Source: Streptomyces jumonjinensis
GTDB lineage: Bacteria > Actinomycetota > Actinomycetes > Streptomycetales > Streptomycetaceae
Reading direction: 5' to 3'
DNA length: 52,578 nt
NCBI RefSeq assembly: GCF_009600885.1
Contig: NZ_VCLA01000196.1
Span: 1-52,578, forward strand
The notes under the pieces are model-generated. The model worked only from the letters and a program-made list of their open reading frames with translations, did no database searches and was not told the DNA's origin. Shown here piece by piece: positions 7,635 through 14,797 of the stretch (positions are counted from its first letter, which is position 1; each line of letters opens with the position of its first letter). Made by a program: the position numbers and the translations under genes.

Positions 7635-9530
7635 ATGTCTTCCTCCGTCGTACCGAGAACCGCCGCCCTCGCGGCGCTCGTCGCCGCCGCGCTCGCCGCC
7701 GGACTGCTGGCGGGGTCCGCCGCGTCGGCCGACCCCGCCACCGGCTCCGCCGCCGGCTCAGGCTCCGACTCCGCTGCCGCCGACCCCGCCGCCGCCGTCC
7801 GGATCCATGACATCCAGGGCGCCACCCGGATCTCCCCGCTGGTGGGCAAGCCGGTCGCCGAGGTCCCCGGCATCGTCACCGGCGTCCGGGCCTACGGCTC
7901 GTCGCGGGGCTTCTGGTTCCAGGACCCCCAGGCCGACGAGAACCCCGCCACCAGCGAGGGGATCTTCGTCTTCACCGGTCAGGGCTCCACCCCCACGGTG
8001 AAGACGGGCGACGAGGTGCGGGTCTCCGGCACGGTCGCCGAGTTCGTCCCCGGCGGCGCCTCCTCGGGCAATCAGTCCCTGACCCAGATCTCCCGCCCCA
8101 CGGTCACGGTGGTCTCCTCCGGCCATGAGCCGCCCGCCCCGGTGACCGTCTCCGCCCGCTCCGTTCCCGACGCCTACGCCCCGGCGGGCGACCCCGCCGC
8201 GGGCGGCAGCGTCAACGCCCTCACGCTCCGCCCCCACGCGTACGCCCTCGACTACTACGAGTCCCTGGAGGGCAGCAACGTCCGCGTCGGCACCTCCAGG
8301 ATCGTCGGCGCGACCGACCCGTTCTCCGAGCTGTGGGTGACCGTCAAGCCGTTCGAGAACCGGAGTGCGCGCGGGGGCGCTCTGTACAACTCGTACGCCT
8401 CCCAGAACACCGGACGGCTCCAGATCCAGTCGCTGATCCCGATCGCCGAACGGCCCTTCCCCAAGGCCGACGTGGGCGATGTGCTCACCGGCGGCGCGGA
8501 GGGCCCCCTCGACTTCAACCAGTTCGGCGGCTACACGCTGACCGCGCGGACCCTCGGCACGGTCACCAGCCGGGAGCTGGAGCGCGAGTCGACCCGCCCG
8601 CAGCGCCGTGGCGAGCTGGCCGTGGCCACGTACAACGTGGAGAACCTCGACCCGTCCGACCCGCAGGAGAAGTTCGACGCCCTCGGCCGGGCCGTGGTCG
8701 GGAATCTGGCCTCGCCCGACATCCTCGCCCTGGAGGAGATCCAGGACGACAGCGGCCCGAAGAACGACGGCACGGTCGACTCCGACGCCACCGTGCGGAA
8801 GTTCACCGAGGCGATCGTCGCGGCGGGCGGCCCGGCGTACGACTGGCGCTCCATCTCCCCGGAGAACAACAAGGACGGCGGCCAGCCCGGCGGCAACATC
8901 CGCCAGGTCTTCCTCTACAACCCGGAGCGGGTCTCGTTCACCGACCGGCCGGGCGGCGACGCCGTCACCGCGACCGGTGTCGCACGGGAGCACGGCCGGG
9001 CGGCGCTGACCCTGTCCCCCGGCCGGGTCGACCCGGCGAACAGCGCCTGGGAGTCCAGCCGCAAGCCGCTCGCGGGCGAGTTCGTCTTCCGGGGCCGGCC
9101 GGTCATCGTGATCGCCAACCACTTCGCGTCGAAGGGCGGCGACGAGGCCCTGACCTCCCACCGCCAGCCCCCGAACCGCTCGTCCGAGGTCCAGCGGCTG
9201 GCGCAGGCGCGGTCAGTGAACACCTTCGTGAAGGAGATCCTCCGCACCGACCGCCGCGCGGACGTCCTGGTCGTCGGCGATGTCAACGACTTCGAGTTCT
9301 CGGCGACGACCGAGGCGCTCACCGACGGCGGCGCGCTGTACCCGGCGGTGAAGTCGCTCCCGAAGAAGGACCGGTACTCCTATGTCTACCAGGGCAACAG
9401 CCAGGTGCTCGACCAGATCCTGACCAGCCCGTCCATCCGCGACTTCAGCTACGACAGCGTGCACATCAACGCGGAGTTCGCGGAGCAGAACAGCGACCAC
9501 GACCCGCAGGTGCTGCGCTTCCGCCCGTAA
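7635..9530 (+). CDS. Secreted ExeM-like endonuclease/exonuclease/phosphatase-family nuclease
   Basis: 631-aa exported protein. The N-terminus MSSSVVPRTAALAALVAAAL is a Sec signal peptide, cleaved near SAASA-DP (about 33). An OB-fold-like domain follows (about 55-150, VRIHDIQGATRISPLVGK, with GFWFQDPQADENPATSEGIF), as in YhcR/ExeM nucleases. The EEP catalytic domain starts near 330 (LAVATYNVENLDP). It has the full set of active-site motifs: Asn in NVEN, Glu in ALEEIQDD, His in IANHFASKGG, DVND in VVGDVNDFEF, and SDHDP at the end. The ATG follows GGAGAACCCG. Such enzymes digest extracellular DNA, releasing phosphate and nucleosides. The candidate PHO box upstream and the PhoX-like gene 2 kb away fit phosphate scavenging. 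Confidence 0.88.
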   Translation: MSSSVVPRTAALAALVAAALAAGLLAGSAASADPATGSAAGSGSDSAAADPAAAVRIHDIQGATRISPLVGKPVAEVPGIVTGVRAYGSSRGFWFQDPQADENPATSEGIFVFTGQGSTPTVKTGDEVRVSGTVAEFVPGGASSGNQSLTQISRPTVTVVSSGHEPPAPVTVSARSVPDAYAPAGDPAAGGSVNALTLRPHAYALDYYESLEGSNVRVGTSRIVGATDPFSELWVTVKPFENRSARGGALYNSYASQNTGRLQIQSLIPIAERPFPKADVGDVLTGGAEGPLDFNQFGGYTLTARTLGTVTSRELERESTRPQRRGELAVATYNVENLDPSDPQEKFDALGRAVVGNLASPDILALEEIQDDSGPKNDGTVDSDATVRKFTEAIVAAGGPAYDWRSISPENNKDGGQPGGNIRQVFLYNPERVSFTDRPGGDAVTATGVAREHGRAALTLSPGRVDPANSAWESSRKPLAGEFVFRGRPVIVIANHFASKGGDEALTSHRQPPNRSSEVQRLAQARSVNTFVKEILRTDRRADVLVVGDVNDFEFSATTEALTDGGALYPAVKSLPKKDRYSYVYQGNSQVLDQILTSPSIRDFSYDSVHINAEFAEQNSDHDPQVLRFRP

Positions 9531-9540
9531 CGGCCGCCGG

Positions 9541-9615
9541 CCCTGCACGCCCGGGCTCAGCCGCCGCGCCGTCCGCCCGGGCTCAGCCGACGGGGCCCTG
9601 CACGCCCGGGCTCAG
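9541..9615. repeat. 20-bp direct repeat in terminator region
   Basis: CCCTGCACGCCCGGGCTCAG occurs exactly at 9541-9560 and 9596-9615. The second copy forms the left arm of the terminator, so the first looks like a duplicated arm. Confidence 0.8.
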
Positions 9616-9640
9616 GCTCGGCCCGGGTGTGCAGGGCCCC
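9592..9640. terminator. Bidirectional terminator between convergent genes
   Basis: 20-bp stem with a single mismatch (9592-9611 with 9621-9640) and a 9-nt loop. It lies between the nuclease gene (+) and the 218-aa gene (-). Confidence 0.85.
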
Positions 9641-9652
9641 GGCCGCCTCGGC

Positions 9653-10309
9653 TCAGTCCCCGTCCGTATGGCGCGAGAGCTGGGTCTGGAACCAGTCGAG
9701 CCGGGCCTGGAGCAGGGCCGCCTCGGCGACGAGCTCCGGCACGGACGGCGCGCGCGGCGCGAACCGCCGCCCGCCCGGCGCGGCGCGCGCCCGCAGCCCT
9801 TCGCCTGCGACTTCGGCGAACTCCGCGAGGGTCAGCGCCGTACGCCGCCGGACACAGCCGCCGCAGGCGGCCTCCAGCGCATGCCAGCCGGGACGGCCCC
9901 ACCCCGCGTCGGCGAGCAGCACCGCCGGGACGGCGCAGGGGCAGTCGCCGACGGTCATGGCGCGCACCCGCTGGCGGGCGTAGCGGAAGCCCAGCTCGAA
10001 GCGGATGTACGCGCCGAGCACCGTCACTTCGAGCAGTACGGCTCTGCGGTGCTCGGCGGTGCAGGTCAGCCCGAGCGCCTCGGAGCGCTCGGCGAGCGCG
10101 TGGAAGCCGCAGTCGCAGAGCCGGGAGGGGACCCGGTGCCGCCGCCCATAGGCGCAGCGCGCGTCGTCGAGCACTCCGTACGGCTCCCGGCCGCCGAGGG
10201 AGACGCCGAGGAATCCGGCCCTGGCGCCGTCCCCCGAGAGCACGGGGTGGGCGATCTTGTAGCCGACGGGCGGCTCCACGGGGCGTTCCTCGGGGAGCCG
10301 CAGTCTCAT
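9653..10309 (-). CDS. Cysteine-rich protein of unknown function, 218 aa
   Basis: I do not recognise a domain. The protein begins MRLRLPEERPVEPPVGYKIA and has a cysteine-rich core: CAYGRRHRVPSRLCDCGFHA (about 55-72), an isolated Cys in LGLTCTAEHRRA, CPCAVPAVLLADAGWG (about 122) and ACGGCVRRRTALT (about 147). The C-D-C and C-x-x-C pairs with nearby His could bind zinc or an iron-sulfur cluster; this is inference. The C-terminus (LLQARLDWFQTQLSRHTDGD) is helical. The ATG at 10309 overlaps the stop of the 49-aa gene upstream (ATGA) and has no good ribosome binding site of its own, so translation is probably coupled. Confidence 0.75.
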   Translation of the reverse strand: MRLRLPEERPVEPPVGYKIAHPVLSGDGARAGFLGVSLGGREPYGVLDDARCAYGRRHRVPSRLCDCGFHALAERSEALGLTCTAEHRRAVLLEVTVLGAYIRFELGFRYARQRVRAMTVGDCPCAVPAVLLADAGWGRPGWHALEAACGGCVRRRTALTLAEFAEVAGEGLRARAAPGGRRFAPRAPSVPELVAEAALLQARLDWFQTQLSRHTDGD

Positions 10310-10455
10310 CGGGCGGCGACCGCCGCTACGGGCGGCGCGGACGCGACGGTCCGCTCGGGCGCCGGGGCCGCTTCGGGTTCGGGCTGGGCGCGCTGTTCCT
10401 CGGCCAGGGGCTGTTCTTCGGCGAATCCGGTGGAGAGTGCTGTGCCGAGCCTCAT
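10306..10455 (-). CDS. 49-aa Ala/Glu/Pro-rich peptide, coupled to the next gene
   Basis: MRLGTALSTGFAEEQPLAEE followed by a Pro/Ala/Glu-rich tail. The ATG at 10455 follows a strong GGAGGT four bases upstream, which decides this start over an in-frame ATG at 10491 that has none. The stop codon overlaps the start of the cysteine-rich gene by 4 nt. Low complexity and lack of domains suggest either a small accessory protein or a leader peptide whose translation opens the downstream start. Confidence 0.6.
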   Translation of the reverse strand: MRLGTALSTGFAEEQPLAEEQRAQPEPEAAPAPERTVASAPPVAAVAAR

Positions 10456-10615
10456 GACGACCTCCGTCTGAGCGGATACCGGTTCTGCCATCGTGACGCA
10501 TGGAATGCCGCCCGGCCAGACCGTATCCACGCACAACTCTCCAGAACTCCTTAACAAAAAGCTGAAGAACATCTAAGTAGACCTTGATGACGGCGGGGGC
10601 GGAGACTGGTGACCC

Positions 10616-11554
10616 ATGACCACACCGCACCCTTTCGGCCGGGCGCTCTGCGCGATGATCACCCCCTTCACCCGGGACGGCGAGCTGGACGCCGAGGCGG
10701 CAGCGCGCCATGCCCTCAGGCTGACCGCCGACGGCTGCGACGGGCTGGTGCTCAACGGGACGACGGGCGAGTCCCCCACCACATCGGACGCCGAGAAGAC
10801 GGCCCTGGTCCGGGCGGTGAGGGAAGCGGTCGGTCCGGATGTGCCCGTGGTGGCGGGGGTGGGCAGCTCCGACACCCGCCATACGGTGGAGCTCGCCCGC
10901 GCGGCCGAACGGGCGGGCGCGGACGGGGTGCTGGTGGTGAGCCCGTACTACAGCCGCCCGCCGGCGCGGGCGGTCGAGGCGCACTTCCGCAAGGTGGCGG
11001 ACGCGGTCGGCGTGCCGCTGATGCTGTACGACATCCCGGGCCGCACCGGCGTCCGGATCGGCACGGAGAGCCTGCTCCGGCTGGCCGGGCATCCGCGGAT
11101 CGTGGCGGTGAAGGACTGCGCCTACGACCTGCTGGGCTCCTCCAAGGTGATCGCGCGCACCCCGCTGGCGTACTACTCCGGCTGTGAGGAGCTGAACCTC
11201 CCGCTGTACGCGGTGGGCGGCGCGGGCTACGTCAGCACGGTCGCCAACGCGGCTCCGGGGCCGCTGCGCGCGGTGCTGGACGCCTTCGACGCGGGCGACA
11301 CGGCCGAGGCGGCGCGGCTGAACGGGCTGCTGCTGCCGCTGACCGAGCTGATGATGGCGTCGGGGCTGCCGGGCACGGTGACGGCGAAGGCGCTGCTGGA
11401 CGCGGGAGGGGTACGGGAGCCGCTGCTGCCCGCCGACCGGGAGACGGCCGGGCGGCTGCGCGAGGCGTACGAGACGCTGCTGGCCGCTGTCACCGCTCGG
11501 GGGCCCGCGGCTGCGGTGGGGCCCGTGCCCGCCGGGGCCCGGGTCGCGCCGTGA
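10616..11554 (+). CDS. dapA: 4-hydroxy-tetrahydrodipicolinate synthase
   Basis: Class I aldolase-type lyase, 312 aa, that condenses pyruvate with aspartate semialdehyde, the first committed step of the diaminopimelate/lysine pathway. The TIM-barrel motifs are intact: LNGTTGESPT holds the Thr-Thr pair, LYDIPGRTG the catalytic Tyr, and VAVKDCAYD the Schiff-base Lys (about 166). The ATG lies behind GGAGACTGGTGACC. The last 20 residues are a Pro/Ala-rich extension. Streptomyces often have more than one dapA-like gene; the facing dapD supports the lysine/DAP assignment here, although a related pyruvate aldolase (e.g. NanA-like) cannot be excluded by eye. Confidence 0.88.
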   Translation: MTTPHPFGRALCAMITPFTRDGELDAEAAARHALRLTADGCDGLVLNGTTGESPTTSDAEKTALVRAVREAVGPDVPVVAGVGSSDTRHTVELARAAERAGADGVLVVSPYYSRPPARAVEAHFRKVADAVGVPLMLYDIPGRTGVRIGTESLLRLAGHPRIVAVKDCAYDLLGSSKVIARTPLAYYSGCEELNLPLYAVGGAGYVSTVANAAPGPLRAVLDAFDAGDTAEAARLNGLLLPLTELMMASGLPGTVTAKALLDAGGVREPLLPADRETAGRLREAYETLLAAVTARGPAAAVGPVPAGARVAP

Positions 11555-11564
11555 CAGAGACAGA

Positions 11565-11610
11565 GACAGAGCCGTCCGCCCGGCCTGTGCTCCGGGCGGA
11601 CGGCTCTGTC
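11565..11610. terminator. Bidirectional terminator between dapA and dapD
   Basis: Perfect 19-bp inverted repeat (11565-11583 with 11592-11610), 8-nt loop, eleven bases after the dapA stop and eleven before the dapD stop. An ACAGAG tandem run (11554-11570) overlaps its left arm. Confidence 0.9.
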
Positions 11611-11620
11611 ACGAGGGGAA

Positions 11621-12610
11621 CTAGTTGTGGCTGTGGAGCACGTCGTTGAGACCGCCCCACACCGCGTTGTTCGGCCGCGCCTCGACCGCGCCGGTCACCG
11701 AGTTGCGGCGGAAGAGGATGTTGCTCGCGCCGGAGAGCTCGCGCGCCTTGACGATCTCTCCGTCCGGCATGGTGACCCGCGTGCCGGCGGTGACATACAG
11801 CCCGGCCTCGACCACGCACTCGTCGCCGAGGGGGATGCCGACGCCCGCCTCCGCGCCGACCAGGCAGCGCTCGCCGATCGAGATGATGACGTTCCCGCCG
11901 CCGGAGAGGGTGCCCATGGTGGAGGCGCCGCCGCCGATGTCGGAGCCGTCGCCGACGACGACCCCGGCGGAGATGCGTCCTTCGACCATCGAGGTGCCGA
12001 GCGTTCCGGCGTTGAAGTTGACGAAGCCCTCGTGCATCACGGTGGTGCCCTCGGAGAGATGCGCGCCGAGGCGGACGCGGTCGGCGTCGGCGATGCGCAC
12101 GCCCTTGGGGGCGACGTAGTCCGTCATCCTCGGGAACTTGTCGATGCTGGTCACCTGGAGGTGCAGGCCCTCGGCACGGGCGTTGAGACGGACCTTCTCG
12201 ACGTCGTCCACGGCGACCGGGCCGAGCGAGGTCCAGGCGACGTTGGCGAGCAGCCCGAAGACGCCGTCGAGGTTCTGGCCGTGCGGCTTGACGAGACGGT
12301 GGGAGAGCAGGTGGAGGCGGAGGTAGGCGTCGTGCGCGTCGAGCGGCTTCTCGCCGAGGGAGGAGATGACCGTGCGGACGGCGACGACCTCGACGCCACG
12401 GCGGGCGTCCGGGCCGATCGCCTTGGCGGCCCCCTCGCCGAGGAGTTCCACGACCCGCTCGGCGGAGAGCCGCTCGGTTCCGGCGGGCCCCGGGTCGGCG
12501 CTGAGCACGGGGGCGGGGAACCAGGTGTCGAGAACGGTCCCGTCGGCGGCGAGCGTGGCGAGGCCGGCGGCGACGGCGCCGGTGGTACGAGGAGCGGTGG
12601 TGTCGGTCAT
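11621..12610 (-). CDS. dapD: Tetrahydrodipicolinate N-succinyltransferase
   Basis: 329-aa transferase that moves succinyl from succinyl-CoA to tetrahydrodipicolinate in DAP/lysine synthesis. An N-terminal helical domain (VFGLLANVAWTSLGPVAVDD) is followed by a left-handed beta-helix made of hexapeptide repeats (about 180-290): RVRLGAHLSEGTTVMHEGFV, VNFNAGTLGTSMVEGRISAG, VVVGDGSDIGGGASTMGTLS. This is the long actinobacterial DapD type. TAGGTT ends six bases upstream of the ATG at 12610, the spacing of a leaderless promoter; AAGGAG on the + strand here is not a ribosome binding site for this gene. It converges with dapA. Confidence 0.95.
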   Translation of the reverse strand: MTDTTAPRTTGAVAAGLATLAADGTVLDTWFPAPVLSADPGPAGTERLSAERVVELLGEGAAKAIGPDARRGVEVVAVRTVISSLGEKPLDAHDAYLRLHLLSHRLVKPHGQNLDGVFGLLANVAWTSLGPVAVDDVEKVRLNARAEGLHLQVTSIDKFPRMTDYVAPKGVRIADADRVRLGAHLSEGTTVMHEGFVNFNAGTLGTSMVEGRISAGVVVGDGSDIGGGASTMGTLSGGGNVIISIGERCLVGAEAGVGIPLGDECVVEAGLYVTAGTRVTMPDGEIVKARELSGASNILFRRNSVTGAVEARPNNAVWGGLNDVLHSHN

Positions 12611-12616
12611 AAGGAG

Positions 12617-12622
12617 AACCTA
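12617..12622 (-). promoter_or_regulatory. Candidate -10 (TAGGTT) of leaderless dapD
   Basis: TAGGTT followed by 6 nt and the ATG at 12610; no ribosome binding site fits between. The -35 is not clear. Confidence 0.4.
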
Positions 12623-12758
12623 ACGCGGCCCCGGCCACCTGTGCGAACTGGTCTCTTCCTCCGGACGACGGACCCTGACCGCTCCCGCACCCGGGCCGGT
12701 CCGGCACCCCGAGCAGGGCCCCGCACCCCCGCCCGGCGGCGCCCCCGCCCGCCCGGCC

Positions 12759-13304
12759 TCACCCCAGGATCCGCGCCAGCATCTCCCTCGCGTACTCCTC
12801 GTCGTACGCCGTGTCCGTCAGCAGCACCTGGAGACAGATCCCGTCCATCATCGCCACCAGCGCCCGCGCGGTGACGACGTCGGTGTGGCGCGAGAGGGCG
12901 TCCATGACCCACTGGGTCCACTCGGCCGCGACGGGCCTGAGGGCGGGACGGCGCAGGGCGGCGAGATAGAGCTCGCACTCCAGCTCGGCCCTGGCCCGCT
13001 CCCCCGTCAGCCAGTGCCCCATCACCCGGGCCAGCTCGGCGGCGACGCCGGGCCCGGGGGCCGTGGGGGCCGTGGACGCGAGGGTGCCGCGTACCGCCGT
13101 CGCGAAGTTCTCATTGGCCTGCCGCAGCGCCGCGATCAACAGCTCGTCGAGGGAGGCGAAGTGATACGTCGTCGAGCCGAGCGGCACATCGGCCTCGGCG
13201 GCCACCGTGCGATGGCTGAGCCCGGCGATCCCGTCGCGCCCGACGATCCGGAAGGCCGCGTCGATGATGCGCTGCCGGCGCTCGGGGTCGTAGCGCCGGG
13301 CCAT
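12759..13304 (-). CDS. TetR-family transcriptional regulator
   Basis: 181 aa. The N-terminal helix-turn-helix covers about residues 10-55: RRQRIIDAAFRIVGRDGIAG, then LSHRTVAAEADVPLGSTTYH with the typical TetR recognition helix and Y-H-F. The ligand domain is all-helical and less conserved (ECELYLAALRRPALRPVAAE). The ATG at 13304 overlaps the stop of the efflux gene by one base (TGATG), so the two are co-translated. This arrangement, and the dyad at 13626-13661 in front of the pair, suggest it is an autorepressor that controls the transporter in response to a cationic or hydrophobic compound. Confidence 0.92.
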   Translation of the reverse strand: MARRYDPERRQRIIDAAFRIVGRDGIAGLSHRTVAAEADVPLGSTTYHFASLDELLIAALRQANENFATAVRGTLASTAPTAPGPGVAAELARVMGHWLTGERARAELECELYLAALRRPALRPVAAEWTQWVMDALSRHTDVVTARALVAMMDGICLQVLLTDTAYDEEYAREMLARILG

Positions 13305-13624
13305 CAGTGCGCGCCGCCCATGTTGAGCACCACGACGCCCGCGATCACCAGCAGGATCCCGGCGAACTTCGCCGGACTGGCCGACTCGCCGAGGAAGAGC
13401 ATCCCGATCGCGGCGACCGCCGCCGTGCCGACGCCCGCCCAGATGGCGTAGGCGGTCCCGACCGACATGGTCTTGAGCGTCTGCGCCAGCAGCGAGAACG
13501 CGAGCAGATAGCCGACCACGGTGAAGACCGAGGGCCAGAGCCGGGTGAACCCCTCGCTGTACTTCATGGCCGTGGTCCCGGCCACCTCGGCCGCTATGGC
13601 GGCGGCCAGCAGTCCATATCCCAT
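13304..13624 (-). CDS. Small multidrug resistance (SMR) efflux protein, EmrE/QacE type
   Basis: 106 aa with four transmembrane helices. The essential membrane glutamate lies in helix 1 (AAAIAAEVAGTTAMK, about E13), and the family motif YAIWAGVGTAAVA is in helix 3. SMR dimers exchange protons for quaternary ammonium and similar cations, or for guanidinium in the Gdx branch; the substrate cannot be told here. The ATG at 13624 has no ribosome binding site. TACACT ends 7 nt upstream of it, and the TetR-like dyad ends 1 nt upstream, so the mRNA is probably leaderless and repressed by the co-encoded TetR protein. Confidence 0.9.
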   Translation of the reverse strand: MGYGLLAAAIAAEVAGTTAMKYSEGFTRLWPSVFTVVGYLLAFSLLAQTLKTMSVGTAYAIWAGVGTAAVAAIGMLFLGESASPAKFAGILLVIAGVVVLNMGGAH

Positions 13625-13625
13625 G

Positions 13626-13661
13626 CGTACGAGTGTACATATCGCTGTGTACACCCGTACA
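13626..13661 (-). promoter_or_regulatory. TetR operator overlapping the SMR promoter
   Basis: Imperfect dyad of two 13-bp arms, 13626-13638 and 13649-13661, matching at 11 of 13 positions, with a GTGTAC/GTACAC core and a 10-bp spacer. On the - strand the TACACT -10 candidate lies inside it, 7 nt before the ATG. Binding here would block RNA polymerase directly. Confidence 0.6.
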
Positions 13662-13831
13662 CATCGATGCGGTGATCGGTCCAGGAGTGTGGCCTTGGGC
13701 CGCAGTACGCGCAGTTCATCGCCCTTGGGATGGCTCTGGACCTCGCTGCCCGGAACTGTCTGTAGCTCGATCGGGCGGTTTGCTTCCCTTCTGAGGCCCG
13801 TCCCGTCACGGGGTGCGTAGAACGTGGTGGC

Positions 13832-14056
13832 ATGGGACTCGGAGACCGGCATCAGAAGAAGGATGTTGAAGCGGCACTGAAACGCGCGGAGCGGGCGGGC
13901 CTCAAGGTGACGCATAAACAGAACGGCCACGACTGGGGTGCCGTGGTCTGCTGCCCCTGCAACGAACGTGTCGTGGTGCACTGCACGCCCCGGAGCCAGG
14001 GAAACGAGGCGAACAAGATTGACCGATTCACAGAGAGGCACCGGAACTGTGCGTAA
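13832..14056 (+). CDS. Small basic protein, HicA-like (possible toxin), 74 aa
   Basis: MGLGDRHQKKDVEAALKRAE begins with a basic helix, followed by AGLKVTHKQNGHDWGAVVCC and a second half, RVVVHCTPRSQGNEANKIDR. The layout helix - G-H/W - hydrophobic strand - C-T/S-P-R...N-x-A-x-x-I - basic end resembles HicA-like dsRBD-fold proteins of actinobacteria, including the cysteines of the CCPCNE stretch. I cannot confirm the family without a profile search. The next gene starts 8 nt before this one ends, which implies a two-gene module. No good ribosome binding site precedes the ATG. Confidence 0.55.
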   Translation: MGLGDRHQKKDVEAALKRAERAGLKVTHKQNGHDWGAVVCCPCNERVVVHCTPRSQGNEANKIDRFTERHRNCA

Positions 14057-14360
14057 TTGGTACTTCAATCTCGTGCTGGACGCCCCGCTCACAGAGGATC
14101 AGTCCAACACTCTGGCCCATCTCGACCGCTTCAACGACGGGCGCATCGGCCTGGCGGTGCGACCGGGATACTCCCGGTTCATGTGCTCATTCGAGGCCGA
14201 GACACTCACGGAAGCCGTGGCGGAAGCGTTGGGATTCTTCGAGGAATTCCCCGGCGTGCTGATCCGCAGCGTGGAGATGGACCACTTCGACCTCCGCGAC
14301 AACGGTATGGCGACCCCCGCCGTCGTCCCCACGCCACCCCCGGTGAAGGCAGCCCCGTAG
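14049..14360 (+). CDS. Partner of the HicA-like protein, 103 aa (possible antitoxin)
   Basis: Starts at a GTG at 14049, inside the last codons of the upstream gene, reading VRNWYFNLVLDAPLTEDQSN. The pattern is alternating strands and helices: YFNLVLDAPL, helix, FNDGRIGLAVRPGYSRFMCS, FEAETLTEAVAEALGFFEEF, and a final strand LIRSVEMDHFDL. It is the kind of partially HicB-like alpha/beta protein found behind HicA-like genes. The last 20 residues are Pro-rich. The tight overlap and shared transcript suggest a complex with the upstream protein. A toxin-antitoxin role is a hypothesis only. A very strong hairpin ends the unit. Confidence 0.6.
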   Translation: MRNWYFNLVLDAPLTEDQSNTLAHLDRFNDGRIGLAVRPGYSRFMCSFEAETLTEAVAEALGFFEEFPGVLIRSVEMDHFDLRDNGMATPAVVPTPPPVKAAP

Positions 14361-14374
14361 GCACGATGCCGGCC

Positions 14375-14448
14375 GGTAGTGGTCGCGTAGTAAAAGGAAA
14401 CGGTCATGCCGCCAGTCTCCACTGGCGGCATGACCGTTTCCCACTACC
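14375..14448. terminator. Very strong bidirectional terminator
   Basis: Perfect 21-bp stem (14396-14416 with 14421-14441), loop CTCC. A second, outer 7-bp pair GGTAGTG/CACTACC (14375-14381 with 14442-14448) is separated on the left by a 14-nt bulge. It lies between the small gene pair (+) and the suf operon end (-). Confidence 0.92.
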
Positions 14449-14458
14449 GCGAACCGCC

Positions 14459-14797
14459 TCAGACGTTGAAGCCCAGCGCGCGCAGCTGCTCACGCCCATC
14501 GTCCGTGATCTTGTCCGGACCCCACGGCGGCATCCAGACCCAGTTGATCTTCAGCTCGTTGACCAGGCCCTCCGTCGCGGACTTCGCCTGGTCCTCGATC
14601 ACATCGGTGAGCGGACACGCCGCCGACGTCAGCGTCATGTCCAGCGTCGCGACATTCGAGTCGTCGATGTGGATGCCATAGATCAGTCCGAGGTTGACCA
14701 CGTCGATCCCCAGCTCGGGGTCGACCACGTCGTACAGCGCCTCGCGGACTTCTTCCTCCGAGGCGGGCTTCAGCGCCGCCTCCACGTTCTCCGTCAT
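14459..14797 (-). CDS. SufT-like metal-sulfur cluster assembly factor (DUF59/MIP18 family)
   Basis: 112 aa, starting MTENVEAALKPASEEEVREA. The DUF59 core is clear: LYDVVDPELGIDVVNLGLIY and LTSAACPLTDVIEDQ, where the conserved Cys is Cys61. The protein helps deliver or mature iron-sulfur clusters. Its ATG overlaps the stop of sufU (ATGA), and it is the last gene of the suf operon, before the strong terminator. The position and family fit a SufT role; the older annotation 'PaaD-like' would be the alternative. Confidence 0.9.
   Translation of the reverse strand: MTENVEAALKPASEEEVREALYDVVDPELGIDVVNLGLIYGIHIDDSNVATLDMTLTSAACPLTDVIEDQAKSATEGLVNELKINWVWMPPWGPDKITDDGREQLRALGFNV

Noticed and set aside
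8333..10471. Long open frame on + overlapping the nuclease gene in another frame
   Set aside because: The nuclease frame has signal peptide and all active-site motifs; this one is Arg/Pro-rich noise that also runs through a terminator.
13594..13833. Short ORF on - between SMR gene and the small gene pair
   Set aside because: Lies in the promoter/operator region and has no ribosome binding site or plausible protein features.
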